Source: an uncultured Anaerovibrio sp. (lineage in GTDB: Bacteria; Bacillota; Negativicutes; Selenomonadales; Selenomonadaceae). Taken from it: DNA of 41,505 bases. Location of the stretch: NCBI GenBank assembly GCA_902786545.1, contig CADACU010000012.1:1-41505 (forward strand). The letters are read 5' to 3'. Of this stretch, positions 1-8,562 are shown one piece after another. How positions within the stretch are numbered: position 1 is the first letter of the stretch; every line of letters starts with the position of its first letter. The position numbers and the translations under genes were made by a program. The notes beneath the pieces were generated by a model. The model saw only the letters and a list, made by a program, of their open reading frames with translations. It was not told the DNA's origin and searched no databases.

Positions 1-373
1 TCGGATAATTCAAAACAGCGACCCGGTCCGGGGTATAGGCCAGCCCCCCCAAAAGGTCAATTTCCCCTTTTAAAAGCTTGTCATACAGTTCCCCATATGT
101 CCCATATACATATTCATACTTCCAGTTGGTCAATAACTTAAGACGCTGCAAATAATCATAGCCATAACCACTTTTTACCTTATTGGCAGCGGCACCTGCC
201 TGGAACCCCTCCTCTTCAAAATAACCCACATGGACGACCTTCTCCACATAGGCCTCCGCCGGCATTACAGGCATAATTTTCGACACACCAAAAATTATTG
301 CCAACATTGCCAACAGACAAAAGCTTGTCTTTATATTAAAAAATTTCAAATACTTTCTGTGTCCGCACCGCAT
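1..373 (-). CDS. Solute-binding domain sensor protein, 5' part (partial)
   Basis: This gene runs off the left edge, so only the first 124 codons are visible. The start ATG is at 371-373, preceded on the minus strand by GGAGGT seven bases upstream. The protein begins with basic residues and a hydrophobic stretch (about residues 12-38) that looks like a signal peptide or membrane anchor. The following sequence (VVHVGYFEEEGFQAG, then GYGYDYLQRLKLLTNWKYEY, then YDKLLKGEIDLLGGLAYT) is the typical N-terminus of an extracytoplasmic family-3 solute-binding domain. In Negativicutes such domains often precede GGDEF or kinase modules, but whether an output domain follows cannot be seen here. A free transport-binding protein is the main alternative. 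Confidence 0.7.
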   Translation of the reverse strand, partial: MRCGHRKYLKFFNIKTSFCLLAMLAIIFGVSKIMPVMPAEAYVEKVVHVGYFEEEGFQAGAAANKVKSGYGYDYLQRLKLLTNWKYEYVYGTYGELYDKLLKGEIDLLGGLAYTPDRVAVLNYP

Positions 374-544
374 GCTTGACACCTCCCGCAGAAATTTTTA
401 ATGACACGCACTCTATTTTTTCGTATTCTTCATAAATGACTCTAAATCCTTTCTAACAAAAGAGTTTTTTTATAGAAATTTATCCCCCTTGACCAGGAGG
501 AGTATAATATCATAAGTGATGTAATAAAATTTATCGGAGGAATT

Positions 545-739
545 ATGATTACCAAAGAATTGATTGAAGAAATAAATACTCTGGCCAGAAAGCAGCGTAC
601 AGTAGGGCTGAGCCCCGAAGAAAAGGAACGGCAGCAAACCCTCCGCCAGGCTTATCTGGTCAGCTTCCGTGAAAATATGAAATCCGTGCTGGACAACATT
701 GAAATTGTGGATGAATTGCCAAAAAACAAAATGAATTAA
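545..739 (+). CDS. DUF896 (YnzC/UPF0291) family small protein
   Basis: A 64-residue protein with a clear ribosome-binding site (TCGGAGG) six bases before the ATG. It matches the DUF896/YnzC pattern: an N-terminal helix containing INTLARKQ, the central SPEEKERQQTLRQAYL block and a second helix SFRENMKSVLDNIEI. Members are short two-helix cytoplasmic proteins of Firmicutes; B. subtilis YnzC lies near SOS genes but its molecular role is not settled. Here the gene stands alone between the sensor gene on the opposite strand and the carboxyltransferase gene, so the context gives no function. Length is normal for the family. Confidence 0.85.
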   Translation: MITKELIEEINTLARKQRTVGLSPEEKERQQTLRQAYLVSFRENMKSVLDNIEIVDELPKNKMN

Positions 740-833
740 AAAGGTAAATATTGTAAAAACTTATTTTGCCCTAAAAAACGAAGAAATTTTTGAAATATTT
801 CTTAAATTACTTTGAATACATACCCTGTCTCCA

Positions 834-862
834 TTGACAAAATTTATCATACAATTTATACT
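834..862 (+). promoter_or_regulatory. Near-consensus sigma-A promoter of the carboxyltransferase gene
   Basis: TTGACA at 834-839, a 17-base spacer, then TATACT at 857-862. This predicts a transcript starting near 869 with a leader of about 65 bases before the ATG at 937. A second TTGACA overlaps the -10 (862-867) but has no matching -10 at correct spacing. Confidence 0.75.
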
Positions 863-936
863 TGACATAGAGATTGCTTATTAGGGAGTAAGCATATTAT
901 TCGGGGAATTTAATATTTTTAAGGAGATGTTCCGGT

Positions 937-2385
937 ATGTCATTTTTGGAAAATATTTTCGGCAGCAGCTCTCAGAGTAACCCAGCCTCCACTGCTGAAG
1001 TCAGCGGAGCTAATGCTGCAGGTGGTCCAGTCAAAATCACTGAAACCGTTCTTCGTGATGCTCATCAGTCACTGTTAGCAACCCGTATGCGTATTGGTCA
1101 GATGCTTCCTCAGCTGGAGGCTTTGGACAAAATTGGTTACAATGCGCTCGAGGCATGGGGCGGCGCAACTTTTGACAGTTGTCTTCGCTTCCTGGATGAG
1201 GACCCTTGGGAGCGTCTTGATACCCTCAAGGCTCACCTGAAGACTCCTATTCAGATGCTGCTCAGAGGCCAAAACCTGTTGGGCTATAACCACTATTCTG
1301 ATGATGTTGTCCGGGCGTTTGTTAACAAAGCATCCGAGCATGGTGTAGGCGTGTTCCGTATTTTTGACGCCTTAAACGATGTCACCAATCTCCGTACGGC
1401 TATCGATGCCGCTTTAAAGGCAAAAGAGCATCCACATGTTCAGGGCTGTCTTGTATATACCATCAGCCCATTCCATACAAATCAGACCTTTGTTGATTTG
1501 GCTATCGAATTGAAAAAAATGGGCGTTCACTCCATCTGTATCAAGGATATGTCCGGTCTGTTGAAGCCTTATGTTGCTGAGGATTTGGTGAAGAAGCTGA
1601 AAGCACAGGTTGGACTTCCGGTTGAACTCCATACCCACTACACTTCCGGTTTTGGTTCCATGACATATCTCAAGGCTATCGAAGCTGGTGTAGACATTAT
1701 TGACTGTGCATTGTCACCATTGGCAAATGATACTTCCCAGCCTTGTACTGAAACCATGATAGCTGCTTTGGAGGGCACTGCAAGAGATACCGGTCTGGAT
1801 CGTCAGGCTATGGAGCCTATTGCTAAGCACTTCTTGGGCGTTAAGAAGGAAATTATGAAGGAATTTAACCTCCCTGGATACTTTGATGTTAATCCAAAGG
1901 TATTGGATTTCCAGATTCCAGGCGGTATGCTTTCCAATATGGTTAACCAGCTGAAGGAAATGGGGGCTGCTGATAAGTATCAGGAGTTGCTGGATGAGAT
2001 GCCACGGGTTCGTGAAGATCTGGGCTTCCCTCCATTGGTTACTCCATCCTCTCAGATTGTCGGAACTATGGCTACCATGAATGTTATTATGATGGCTAAT
2101 GGCCAGCCTCGTTACACTATGGTACCAAATGAGGTTAAGGATTTGGCCCGTGGTAAGTTTGGTAAGACTCCAAAACCAGTTAAGCCAGAAGTATTGCAGG
2201 CTATGAAGATTAAGCCTGAGGATATGATTACTGACTGTGCTGTGGCTGATGCCAAAGAGCCTAAGGTTGCCGACTTCAAGAAAGAGTTGGCTGAAAAGGG
2301 TTATCCAAATGCTTCCGAGGAAGATGTACTCTCCTACGCACTGTTCCCACCAGTTGCATTGGATTTCTTTAAAAAGCATAGATAA
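937..2385 (+). CDS. Biotin-dependent carboxyltransferase subunit (OadA / transcarboxylase 5S / PycB-like)
   Basis: A 482-residue protein of the HMGL-like TIM-barrel carboxyltransferase family, which moves CO2 between carboxybiotin and oxaloacetate/pyruvate. Diagnostic motifs are present: LRDAHQSLLATRMR near residue 40, WGGATFD, the metal-binding ELHTHYTSG, and CIKDMSGLL, whose lysine is the carboxylated active-site residue in the family. A PYC_OADA-type C-terminal region follows (PGGMLSNM, PPLVTPSSQIVG). There is no C-terminal biotinyl domain (no MKM motif), so it must work with a separate biotin carrier, as in propionate-producing anaerobes. An unusual 30-residue Ser/Ala/Gly-rich N-terminus precedes the domain. 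RBS AAGGAGATG precedes the start. Which substrate pair it uses (oxaloacetate decarboxylation, transcarboxylation or pyruvate carboxylation) cannot be decided from sequence alone. Confidence 0.88.
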   Translation: MSFLENIFGSSSQSNPASTAEVSGANAAGGPVKITETVLRDAHQSLLATRMRIGQMLPQLEALDKIGYNALEAWGGATFDSCLRFLDEDPWERLDTLKAHLKTPIQMLLRGQNLLGYNHYSDDVVRAFVNKASEHGVGVFRIFDALNDVTNLRTAIDAALKAKEHPHVQGCLVYTISPFHTNQTFVDLAIELKKMGVHSICIKDMSGLLKPYVAEDLVKKLKAQVGLPVELHTHYTSGFGSMTYLKAIEAGVDIIDCALSPLANDTSQPCTETMIAALEGTARDTGLDRQAMEPIAKHFLGVKKEIMKEFNLPGYFDVNPKVLDFQIPGGMLSNMVNQLKEMGAADKYQELLDEMPRVREDLGFPPLVTPSSQIVGTMATMNVIMMANGQPRYTMVPNEVKDLARGKFGKTPKPVKPEVLQAMKIKPEDMITDCAVADAKEPKVADFKKELAEKGYPNASEEDVLSYALFPPVALDFFKKHR

Positions 2386-2407
2386 TACCAACTGCAGATT
2401 TTATAAT

Positions 2408-2443
2408 AAAAAAATGACTATCGCATCTGCGATAGTCATTTTT
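2408..2443. terminator. Bidirectional intrinsic terminator
   Basis: Perfect 12-bp inverted repeat ATGACTATCGCA / TGCGATAGTCAT (2414-2425 and 2428-2439) flanked by an A-run on the left and a T-run on the right. It lies between convergent genes (carboxyltransferase + and comFB -) and can serve both. Confidence 0.85.
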
Positions 2444-2454
2444 GATTGCAGTAA

Positions 2455-2565
2455 AATGAGATTTACTCAGTTGGAGCTTCAAACTCCGACTGAATGCATC
2501 CGAATAACTCTTGGGCTTTATGGGTGCTTTACTCCCATCCTTGGCACCCGATATAGCGCAAGATA
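2455..2565. other. Structured non-coding segment downstream of comFB
   Basis: About 110 bases with two inverted repeats: CTCAGTTGGAG / CTCCGACTGAA around a 7-base loop (near 2467-2496), and GGGTGC / GCACCC near 2521-2551. No credible gene is present; short reading frames here lack an RBS. It may be a dispersed intergenic repeat or a remnant of a hairpin-ended element; I cannot identify it. Confidence 0.4.
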
Positions 2566-2570
2566 AAAGT

Positions 2571-2852
2571 TTATTGAGCTTTATCATGATACGGGTTTGA
2601 CTTAACCTTTTCTACCGCATCCCGAAAACAGCATAAGAATTCCACTTGCTTACCTGTATCAAATGCGTGCAACTTGCTCATTACCTCTCCCTTTGTTGTA
2701 CTAACATACATAGGTTTAAGCTTGTTCAATATCAACGCCTTTATATCTGCCCGACATTGATCACAACGACAAACATCCGGAGTTTCATCGAGAGCTTTAT
2801 CCAGATTCATCTCGACGAATATCTCCATAACATTTTTCACATCTACTGCCAC
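2571..2852 (-). CDS. comFB: ComFB family protein
   Basis: A 93-residue protein matching the late-competence ComFB family: N-terminal VMEIFVEMNLDKAL, then the cysteine signature DVCRCDQCRADIKALILNKL and the YVSTTKGEVMSKL block typical of the family. ComFB in B. subtilis lies in the comF operon but is not essential for DNA uptake; related proteins elsewhere have been linked to cyclic-dinucleotide binding. The start is GTG at 2850-2852, with AAAGGAT on the minus strand about nine bases upstream. It is a single-gene unit; no comFA or comFC is near. The family call is firm from the Cys motif; the role in this organism is not known. Confidence 0.85.
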   Translation of the reverse strand: MAVDVKNVMEIFVEMNLDKALDETPDVCRCDQCRADIKALILNKLKPMYVSTTKGEVMSKLHAFDTGKQVEFLCCFRDAVEKVKSNPYHDKAQ

Positions 2853-2999
2853 CCTTACTCATCCTTTCAATTTGCCGACAAAAAGTAACTCCTCTCTTGT
2901 TATAAAAATCTTTCTCCCCACGACAATATTTGACACTTTTATATATTTTCCTGCAAAAAACGAAGAAAATTCATCAGACAAAAGCAAGAATGTGTACCT

Positions 3000-3746
3000 T
3001 TAATTTTTATACTGCCAATCGCAGGCATATTTTTCAATAAAATCAATGGTGGTAAAAAGCACCAATCCCAACAGGCTTAGTACCACTATACCGGAATACA
3101 TCTCCAGATAATTTACCCGCAGCCAGGCATCCATAATAAAATAACCCATCCCGTACTGGGTACCAAAGGTCTCAGTAAAAAACAGCACAGAAATAGCTGT
3201 GGCCAAAGCCACCCGAATGGCAGTTATAAATTTAGGCAATGAAGCCGGCCACAATACCTCAAAGAAAATATCTTTAAAGGAGGCTCCCAAAGAATACAAT
3301 GGATAAAAGGTTTCCTTTGGAATAGCCCGTATGCCGTCCCGAACCGCTACCACTACCTGAAAAACAATTATCAAAAAAATCATAAACACCTTGGACAAAT
3401 CCCCTACACCAAACAACAGCATCAGGATAGGCAGCAGGGCAATCTTCGGAACCGGGTAGGTCAAATACACCACCGGAGCCAAAAACTTATCAGTTTTTGG
3501 AAAATAGCCCATCAAAACACCCATAGGCAATCCAACAGCTATGGCCAGCAACAATCCGGCCACGATACGCCACAAACTGTACAGACTATGGATAGCAATA
3601 TATTGCATAAATATATCGGCCAAATTCTCCACCACCCGGATCGGGGAAGGAATAATCGGCAAATCAACTATCTGGGCCACCACAAACCACACAATGGTCA
3701 AGGCTACCGCCGCCAGCAAATACCAAAAACCAACTAACTTTCCCAT
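3000..3746 (-). CDS. ABC transporter permease, NitT/TauT (SsuC/TauC-like)
   Basis: A membrane permease of the BPD_transp_1 family with about six hydrophobic segments. The ATP-binding-protein contact loop (EAA-like motif) is visible as LGASFKDIFFEVLWPASLPKFITAIRVAL near residues 155-183. Together with the following two genes on the same strand it forms a three-gene importer for small organic ions or sulfonate/taurine/thiamine-precursor-like substrates. I chose ATG 3744-3746, which overlaps the end of the ATPase gene; a TTG at 3758 would add four residues but has poor RBS spacing. Length (248 aa) is normal. The substrate cannot be read from the permease. Confidence 0.88.
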   Translation of the reverse strand: MGKLVGFWYLLAAVALTIVWFVVAQIVDLPIIPSPIRVVENLADIFMQYIAIHSLYSLWRIVAGLLLAIAVGLPMGVLMGYFPKTDKFLAPVVYLTYPVPKIALLPILMLLFGVGDLSKVFMIFLIIVFQVVVAVRDGIRAIPKETFYPLYSLGASFKDIFFEVLWPASLPKFITAIRVALATAISVLFFTETFGTQYGMGYFIMDAWLRVNYLEMYSGIVVLSLLGLVLFTTIDFIEKYACDWQYKN

Positions 3747-4498
3747 GCCTGATTCCAATCCTTTTTTATAGTGTTTCTGAGCTTTAGGCTCATTTCAAAA
3801 AAATCCGGATTTTGGCGGATATCCTTGCCGCCAAACAGTGGATTATCCCAAATCATACTTATATTCCCTGAATTGGCGGACAAAATAGCAATTCTCTGCC
3901 CCAGATAAAGGGCTTCCTCCACATAATGGGTAACAAATATGGTTGAAACATTGAATTTATGCCACAGCCTTAGAAAAATATCCTGCATTTCCTCCCGGGT
4001 AATGGCATCTAAAGCGGAAAACGGCTCATCCATTAGCAGCACATCCGGCTGCAGGGCAAACACCCTGGCCAGGGCCACCCGCTGCTGCTGACCACCGCTC
4101 AACTCCACCGGATAGCGATGTCCCAGTCCTTCAATGCCCAACTGACGCATCAGTTTTTTCAGCATCTTTCTGTCCAACAGTTCCGGTGCCCGCTTGATTT
4201 TCATACCAAGCCGAATATTGTCATAAACCGTCCGCCATGGCAAAAGTCCATAATTTTGGGGCATAAAGCCAATGGTCTGCTTCTTGGGATTTACTGCTTC
4301 TCCATTTATGTGGACAGTACCCTCATAATCAGGAATCAATCCGGCAATAACCTTAAGCAAGGTGGATTTTCCACAGCCGGAGGGCCCAATAATAGCCAAT
4401 GTACCACCATCCGGTACCGTCAGATTTATGCCGGAAATAGCCGTATAAATATCACTGTCAGATTTATATTTTACTGATAAATTTTCAATATTGATCAT
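3734..4498 (-). CDS. ABC transporter ATP-binding protein, NitT/TauT (SsuB/TauB-like)
   Basis: A 254-residue nucleotide-binding subunit with all standard motifs: Walker A GPSGCGKST (about residues 38-46), Q-loop GFMPQNYGLLPW, signature LSGGQQQR, Walker B LLMDEP followed by FSALD, and the H-loop FVTHYVEEAL. QNYGLLPWRT and the short C-terminal region are typical of the nitrate/sulfonate/taurine subfamily. Its 3' end overlaps the permease start and it begins six bases after the binding-protein stop codon, so the three genes are translationally coupled. No residues look damaged. Confidence 0.92.
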   Translation of the reverse strand: MINIENLSVKYKSDSDIYTAISGINLTVPDGGTLAIIGPSGCGKSTLLKVIAGLIPDYEGTVHINGEAVNPKKQTIGFMPQNYGLLPWRTVYDNIRLGMKIKRAPELLDRKMLKKLMRQLGIEGLGHRYPVELSGGQQQRVALARVFALQPDVLLMDEPFSALDAITREEMQDIFLRLWHKFNVSTIFVTHYVEEALYLGQRIAILSANSGNISMIWDNPLFGGKDIRQNPDFFEMSLKLRNTIKKDWNQAWES

Positions 4499-4504
4499 AA
4501 GCCA

Positions 4505-5443
4505 TCAGTTAAACAGGTTAACAATTATATCTTCATATGAATAATTCTGCTTGATAAGCCCCTTGCTGTTCATCCACTTCATGCAATCAACAACATCTTT
4601 TTCCTGTGGCAGTCCGGCTTCACGATATTTCGGCAGTTTCAAAGCTGTCTTGGCAATCGCCGGGAATACGCTTTTCTGGATAATCAAATCAATGTATTCC
4701 TCCTGGGGATGCTCATTAAGGTATTTTACGGCTTTATTGTAGGCCCGGTAAAATGCCTTTAGCTCTTTTTCCTTATCGCTTACACATTTGGCTGTAAACA
4801 TCATAACCCCAGGGTTAATCCCCATCTGCTCGGAATCAGTTATAAATTTGCAGCCGTTGGCCACAGCAATGCTACCCATTGGTTCCGGCAAGGTGGCGGC
4901 GGCCAGCTTGCCATTTTGGAGCATTTCCAGACGGGTAGGAATTTGCGGAATAACCACCTTATTGATGCTGTCTTCCTTCATATTGTTGGTAACCAAAATC
5001 TGGTCAGTGACATATTCAATAATAGTATTTTTGGAAACAGCCACATCCTTGCCCACCAAATCCTTTGGACTGGCAATATTTTCATTCTTGCCGGCAATCA
5101 GCTTGTAATTCCCCTCCGTGTGGGAAGTTACCTTTACATCAAATCCCCCACTTTTGGCAAACGCCACCGCCAACAAATCAGAAATAGCTCCGTCAAGATT
5201 ACCGCTCTGAAGGGCCGCATCCCGGTCCATAGCACTTTTAAACTGCTGAACATCTACCTTTAGGCCTTCTTCAGCAAAATATCCTTTTTCCTGGGCTATG
5301 ATAATTGGAATGGAGTCAACATCCGGCATAACGCCAATGGCAAGCCCCTTCATCTCGCCATTCCCCTGCTTATTGGAACAACCTGCCATCAGCATTGTCA
5401 TTGCACATACAACGGTTATGGCCATCAACAAATACTTTTTCAA
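4505..5443 (-). CDS. ABC transporter substrate-binding lipoprotein (SsuA/THI5-like)
   Basis: The periplasmic or surface-tethered binding protein of the importer. It has a lipoprotein signal: basic start, hydrophobic core and lipobox LMAGC. The mature part reads as an NMT1/THI5/SsuA-like domain: IGVMPDVDSIPIIIAQEKGYFAEEGLKVDVQQFKS, then ALQSGNLDGAISDLLAVAFA and a central AVSKNTIIEYVTDQIL. I prefer TTG at 5441-5443, because GGGGG lies eight bases upstream; a TTG at 5458 would add five residues without an RBS. It lies directly after the coiled-coil membrane-protein gene (stop at 5462). The ligand is unknown; thiamine-pyrimidine, sulfonate and nitrate-type ligands all occur in this family. Confidence 0.87.
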   Translation of the reverse strand: MKKYLLMAITVVCAMTMLMAGCSNKQGNGEMKGLAIGVMPDVDSIPIIIAQEKGYFAEEGLKVDVQQFKSAMDRDAALQSGNLDGAISDLLAVAFAKSGGFDVKVTSHTEGNYKLIAGKNENIASPKDLVGKDVAVSKNTIIEYVTDQILVTNNMKEDSINKVVIPQIPTRLEMLQNGKLAAATLPEPMGSIAVANGCKFITDSEQMGINPGVMMFTAKCVSDKEKELKAFYRAYNKAVKYLNEHPQEEYIDLIIQKSVFPAIAKTALKLPKYREAGLPQEKDVVDCMKWMNSKGLIKQNYSYEDIIVNLFN

Positions 5444-5461
5444 CCTGTATACCCCCAATAA

Positions 5462-6289
5462 TTACTTCATCATATCCTGCAACAGCGTTACCCCTTTGAT
5501 GACATAATGGGCTACACTGTCAATCAAATCCTTGTTGTCATTATATACCTTCTCAGCATCCGCTTTAGTTTTTACGGCCTTCTGACGAAGGGCTTCCAAT
5601 TCATCCAGCTGACGGTTTACCTCATCATAAGCCTCTTTGGCATTATTTATGGACTCATTTATTTCTGCCAGCTTATCCGCAGCGGATTTTTCCTGCTGAT
5701 CTATTTCCTGAGCCTCTTTTTTCTCCTGACCTTCCTTGCCGGTGACTTTGTCAAAAACCTTTACAATGCCTGATTTATCCTTCTGGTCCTTATTTTTTTG
5801 CTCACTCTTGCCTCTCAGGGTATCAGCCTCAGACTGAGCCTTTTTCTGCTGAGCCTCCAGCTCCTTTATTTGTCGGTCCAACTGAGCGCGGCGAGAACTG
5901 AGGTCCTGCTGCTTCTCCGATGCTTCCAAGGCGTTTTTTTCCGACTGCGCCTGCTGCTGCTTAAGCTCCGCCTGTTTGGTGTTTCGATCACTAATATAAC
6001 CGGAAACAGCCAGTCCAACAAACATTGCCACAACAAAGGCTATAAACAACAGCAATACCGTTTTCCCTTTGCCATCTTTTTTAGGTGGCTTGGGCGGTGC
6101 CGGCTGATAGCCTTGCTGAAAATTTTGCTGGTAATTCGGCTGATTAGTCCCCGGCTGTCGACGGTTAGTATTTACATTTACCGGATCCAACTGACGCACC
6201 CGACTATGGCTAATCAACTGGGTATCCTGATTTAACATATCATCCGTTATCTGGGGTAAGGGCTGTGTTTTATCCAAACTATCACTCAT
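5462..6289 (-). CDS. Single-span membrane protein with long coiled coil, unknown function
   Basis: I do not recognise this 275-residue protein. It has a cytoplasmic-type, Gln/Asn/Pro-rich N-terminus (about 1-73, with FQQGYQPAPPKPPKK), one transmembrane segment (VLLLFIAFVVAMFVGLAVSGYI, about 77-98) and then a long Lys/Gln/Glu-rich region with heptad-like spacing (about 105-250) likely to form a coiled coil. The C-terminus (DSVAHYVIKGVTLLQDMM) is more hydrophobic. RBS AAGGATGA precedes the ATG. It sits between the binding-protein gene and another single-span protein gene on the same strand. A cell-envelope scaffold role is possible, but nothing in the sequence establishes one. Confidence 0.7.
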   Translation of the reverse strand: MSDSLDKTQPLPQITDDMLNQDTQLISHSRVRQLDPVNVNTNRRQPGTNQPNYQQNFQQGYQPAPPKPPKKDGKGKTVLLLFIAFVVAMFVGLAVSGYISDRNTKQAELKQQQAQSEKNALEASEKQQDLSSRRAQLDRQIKELEAQQKKAQSEADTLRGKSEQKNKDQKDKSGIVKVFDKVTGKEGQEKKEAQEIDQQEKSAADKLAEINESINNAKEAYDEVNRQLDELEALRQKAVKTKADAEKVYNDNKDLIDSVAHYVIKGVTLLQDMMK

Positions 6290-6304
6290 AATGTCATCCT
6301 TCTA

Positions 6305-6362
6305 TATTTAACAAACCTCATCCGTCAGTCCTTGGGGCTGACCCCTTCCCCAGTGGGGAAGG
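6305..6362. repeat. Dispersed palindromic intergenic repeat, copy 1
   Basis: A GTCAG..CTGAC hairpin followed by CCTTCCCC / GGGGAAGG. Its layout is the same as at 39820-39870 (CCGTCAG, CTGAC, CCCTTCC, GGAAGGG). It may also end transcription of the 6369-7418 gene, although no long T-tract follows. Confidence 0.6.
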
Positions 6363-6368
6363 CCACAC

Positions 6369-7418
6369 TCATTTAATATGTGAATTCACCTGTCTGGTCA
6401 GCAGCTCGGCTTCCTTTTCCAGGGTCTTGGCCTGTTTTAAAGAAGAGTCCGCACTGCGGATAGTGGCGGCATTTTTATCCTCCATCCATTTGGCATAACC
6501 ATTGGCATAATCAATATGCAAATCACAAATCTTTATTCTGAGTCGGTGTAAAGTCCCGGCTGCCGCTGGCACCTTCATTTCTTCCAACTCATTTTTTCGT
6601 GCCTGCCACTCCGGCACTACTTCACTTTCCATCAATTTCTTCAAACTATTTCTGGTATCATTGTTTCCCAATGAACCTCCGGCCAAAACATTGGTGACTT
6701 TTTCCTCCAGAGCAGCTGCCCGTTCATCATGTCGGGTCATAATGGCTAAAGATTGCTCCAGATACAGCTTTACATGCTGACGACGGGAATCATGAACTAC
6801 ACCGATAAAATCCTTAAAATTGGTAATCTCATAAATCTGCCAAGGACCATCATCATGCTTCACCAATTCTACATCCAGAACATATTCTTCGTTGGCTTCC
6901 TCCTGAAACACCCGCACCTTGGCCAATGCCGTACCAGACTCACTGTCCACAGCCACACTATCCAACCGACGGAATGCAGTAGCCCCAATACCGGATTTTT
7001 CCACAATCATATCAGCATCAACTGCTGACATTCGCTCATTTTGTCCTGTTTTACTCCATTGACCATATTCCACATAATTATCTATGGCCATCCTCAGGCT
7101 CATAACCACCGGCATCTTAAACATCCGTGAAAAGCTGCTGACTGCTTCCTTGGTATCGCCCACTGCCGGAATATTGGCCTCGACAAGGCCATCCAGCAAA
7201 GCATCACTGCTCACATCCAAGAGATGCTCAAAGTCTACATATTTTTCCAATTTGCTTTTGTCGTGATTTTCTATGGCCTCTCCAACCATTTTCAAGGCGT
7301 ATTCCGGTGTATTGGTGTAATAAGCAGCGTACCACCATATTCCACCAATAGCTGCCACCACTGCCACGGCAATGACTGCAATCAGCCTGTACTTAACCGA
7401 TCGTACAAAACTGCCCAT
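6369..7418 (-). CDS. Membrane-anchored protein, DUF2939-like, unknown function
   Basis: A 349-residue protein with one N-terminal transmembrane anchor (LIAVIAVAVVAAIGGIWWYAAYY, about 12-34). The extracytoplasmic segment that follows (TPEYALKMVGEAIENHDKSKLEKYVDFEHLLDVSSDALLDG) resembles the DUF2939 arrangement, in which an anchor is followed by a helical domain containing a VDF motif; I am not certain of this. A beta-rich middle part and a helical C-terminal half (SSLKQAKTLEKEAELLTRQV) complete it. RBS GGGGGAAGG is six bases from the ATG. It is in line with the coiled-coil membrane protein downstream, so the two could work together, but no function is apparent. Confidence 0.65.
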   Translation of the reverse strand: MGSFVRSVKYRLIAVIAVAVVAAIGGIWWYAAYYTNTPEYALKMVGEAIENHDKSKLEKYVDFEHLLDVSSDALLDGLVEANIPAVGDTKEAVSSFSRMFKMPVVMSLRMAIDNYVEYGQWSKTGQNERMSAVDADMIVEKSGIGATAFRRLDSVAVDSESGTALAKVRVFQEEANEEYVLDVELVKHDDGPWQIYEITNFKDFIGVVHDSRRQHVKLYLEQSLAIMTRHDERAAALEEKVTNVLAGGSLGNNDTRNSLKKLMESEVVPEWQARKNELEEMKVPAAAGTLHRLRIKICDLHIDYANGYAKWMEDKNAATIRSADSSLKQAKTLEKEAELLTRQVNSHIK

Positions 7419-7445
7419 AATATACCTTCCCCCATTTATCTAAAT

Positions 7446-8522
7446 CTATTCAACAATAATGCCGCCACCTACGACTTGTTCACCGGAATACAATACAACC
7501 GATTGTCCTGGTGTAACAGCCCGCTGTGGGTTATCAAAAGCAACTTTAATTCTTCCATCATCCAACGGAGTCACCGTACCCTGCCCTTCCCGGGCACCAT
7601 ACCGGATACGGGCATTGACTCGGATTGGTTCCTTCAATTCGTCAAAAGCCAGCCAGTTAGTCCGTTCGGCAATCAGACTATCCGCCATGACATCCTTATT
7701 GCTGCCTACTACCACCTGATTTTTGGCCATATCCAGCTTTACAACATATAGCGGTTCCGGATAGGCAATGCCTAGGCCCTTTCGCTGACCAACGGTATAA
7801 AGCGGCACACCGTTATGCCGCCCCAACACTTTGCCGGATAAATCCACAATATCACCTGGCTTTAAACACTGGGGTCTAAACCGCTTTAGCATAGTCTTGT
7901 AATCATCATCCGGTACAAAACATACTTCCTGACTCTCTTCTTTATCAGCAACCACCAAGCCATATTTTGCCGCTAATTGTCTGGTCTCAGCCTTGGTCCG
8001 TTCACCAAGTGGAAATTTAATGTATGGCAACATATCCCGCCGTATGCGATAAAGGGCATAGGACTGATCCTTATGGTTATCCTTGCCCATATACAAACCA
8101 TAGTCACCCTGTTCATTTTTCTTTACACGGGCATAGTGACCAGTGGCAAAATAATCCGCCCCCAGTTCCCGGGCTTTATTAAAAAGCGCACCAAATTTAA
8201 TCTGAGGATTACAGGCCACACACGGATTTGGTGTCCGCCCGGCAGCATATTCATCGAGGAAATAATCTATAACCTTGGTCTTGAACATATCCCGAAAATC
8301 TGCAACATAGTGGGCAATACCTATCTGTTCAGCCACCTTTTTGGCATCCTTAACTGAGCTAAGCATTGACGCATCGGATTCTGGTGAAAGACAAAAGCCA
8401 CGACCTTCATCACTGAGACGCATAGTGATACCAATGACCTCATAACCCTCTTCTTTTAACAAAGTAGCCACCAGAGAGCTATCCACACCACCGCTCATGG
8501 CCACTGCAACTTTTTCTTTCAT
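7446..8522 (-). CDS. mnmA: tRNA-specific 2-thiouridylase MnmA
   Basis: A 358-residue enzyme that thiolates U34 of Lys, Glu and Gln tRNAs, using ATP and sulfur relayed as a persulfide. The PP-loop motif AMSGGVDSS is at residues 8-16. The catalytic cysteine is in NPCVACNPQIKFG (about 98-110), and the second, persulfide-forming cysteine is in ESQEVCFVPDDDY (about 195-207). GHYAR and KDQSYALYRI are also family-typical. Length is normal. The start is supported by GGAGG seven bases upstream. It is followed at a 27-bp gap by the DUF2939-like gene and preceded upstream by a tandem-repeat region. Confidence 0.96.
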   Translation of the reverse strand: MKEKVAVAMSGGVDSSLVATLLKEEGYEVIGITMRLSDEGRGFCLSPESDASMLSSVKDAKKVAEQIGIAHYVADFRDMFKTKVIDYFLDEYAAGRTPNPCVACNPQIKFGALFNKARELGADYFATGHYARVKKNEQGDYGLYMGKDNHKDQSYALYRIRRDMLPYIKFPLGERTKAETRQLAAKYGLVVADKEESQEVCFVPDDDYKTMLKRFRPQCLKPGDIVDLSGKVLGRHNGVPLYTVGQRKGLGIAYPEPLYVVKLDMAKNQVVVGSNKDVMADSLIAERTNWLAFDELKEPIRVNARIRYGAREGQGTVTPLDDGRIKVAFDNPQRAVTPGQSVVLYSGEQVVGGGIIVE

Positions 8523-8562
8523 TCAAAACCTCCAAATTTGTCAAATCAATCCCTATGATATT

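Noticed and set aside
453-460. A1 weight on the altered Walker A (GNPGSAKTT) of the CbbX-like protein as a loss of function
   Set aside because: The coordinates here are residues 453-460 of that protein. Related Firmicutes AAA+ proteins of this group commonly read GNPGTAKTT, so the Ala before Lys is a family variant rather than damage.
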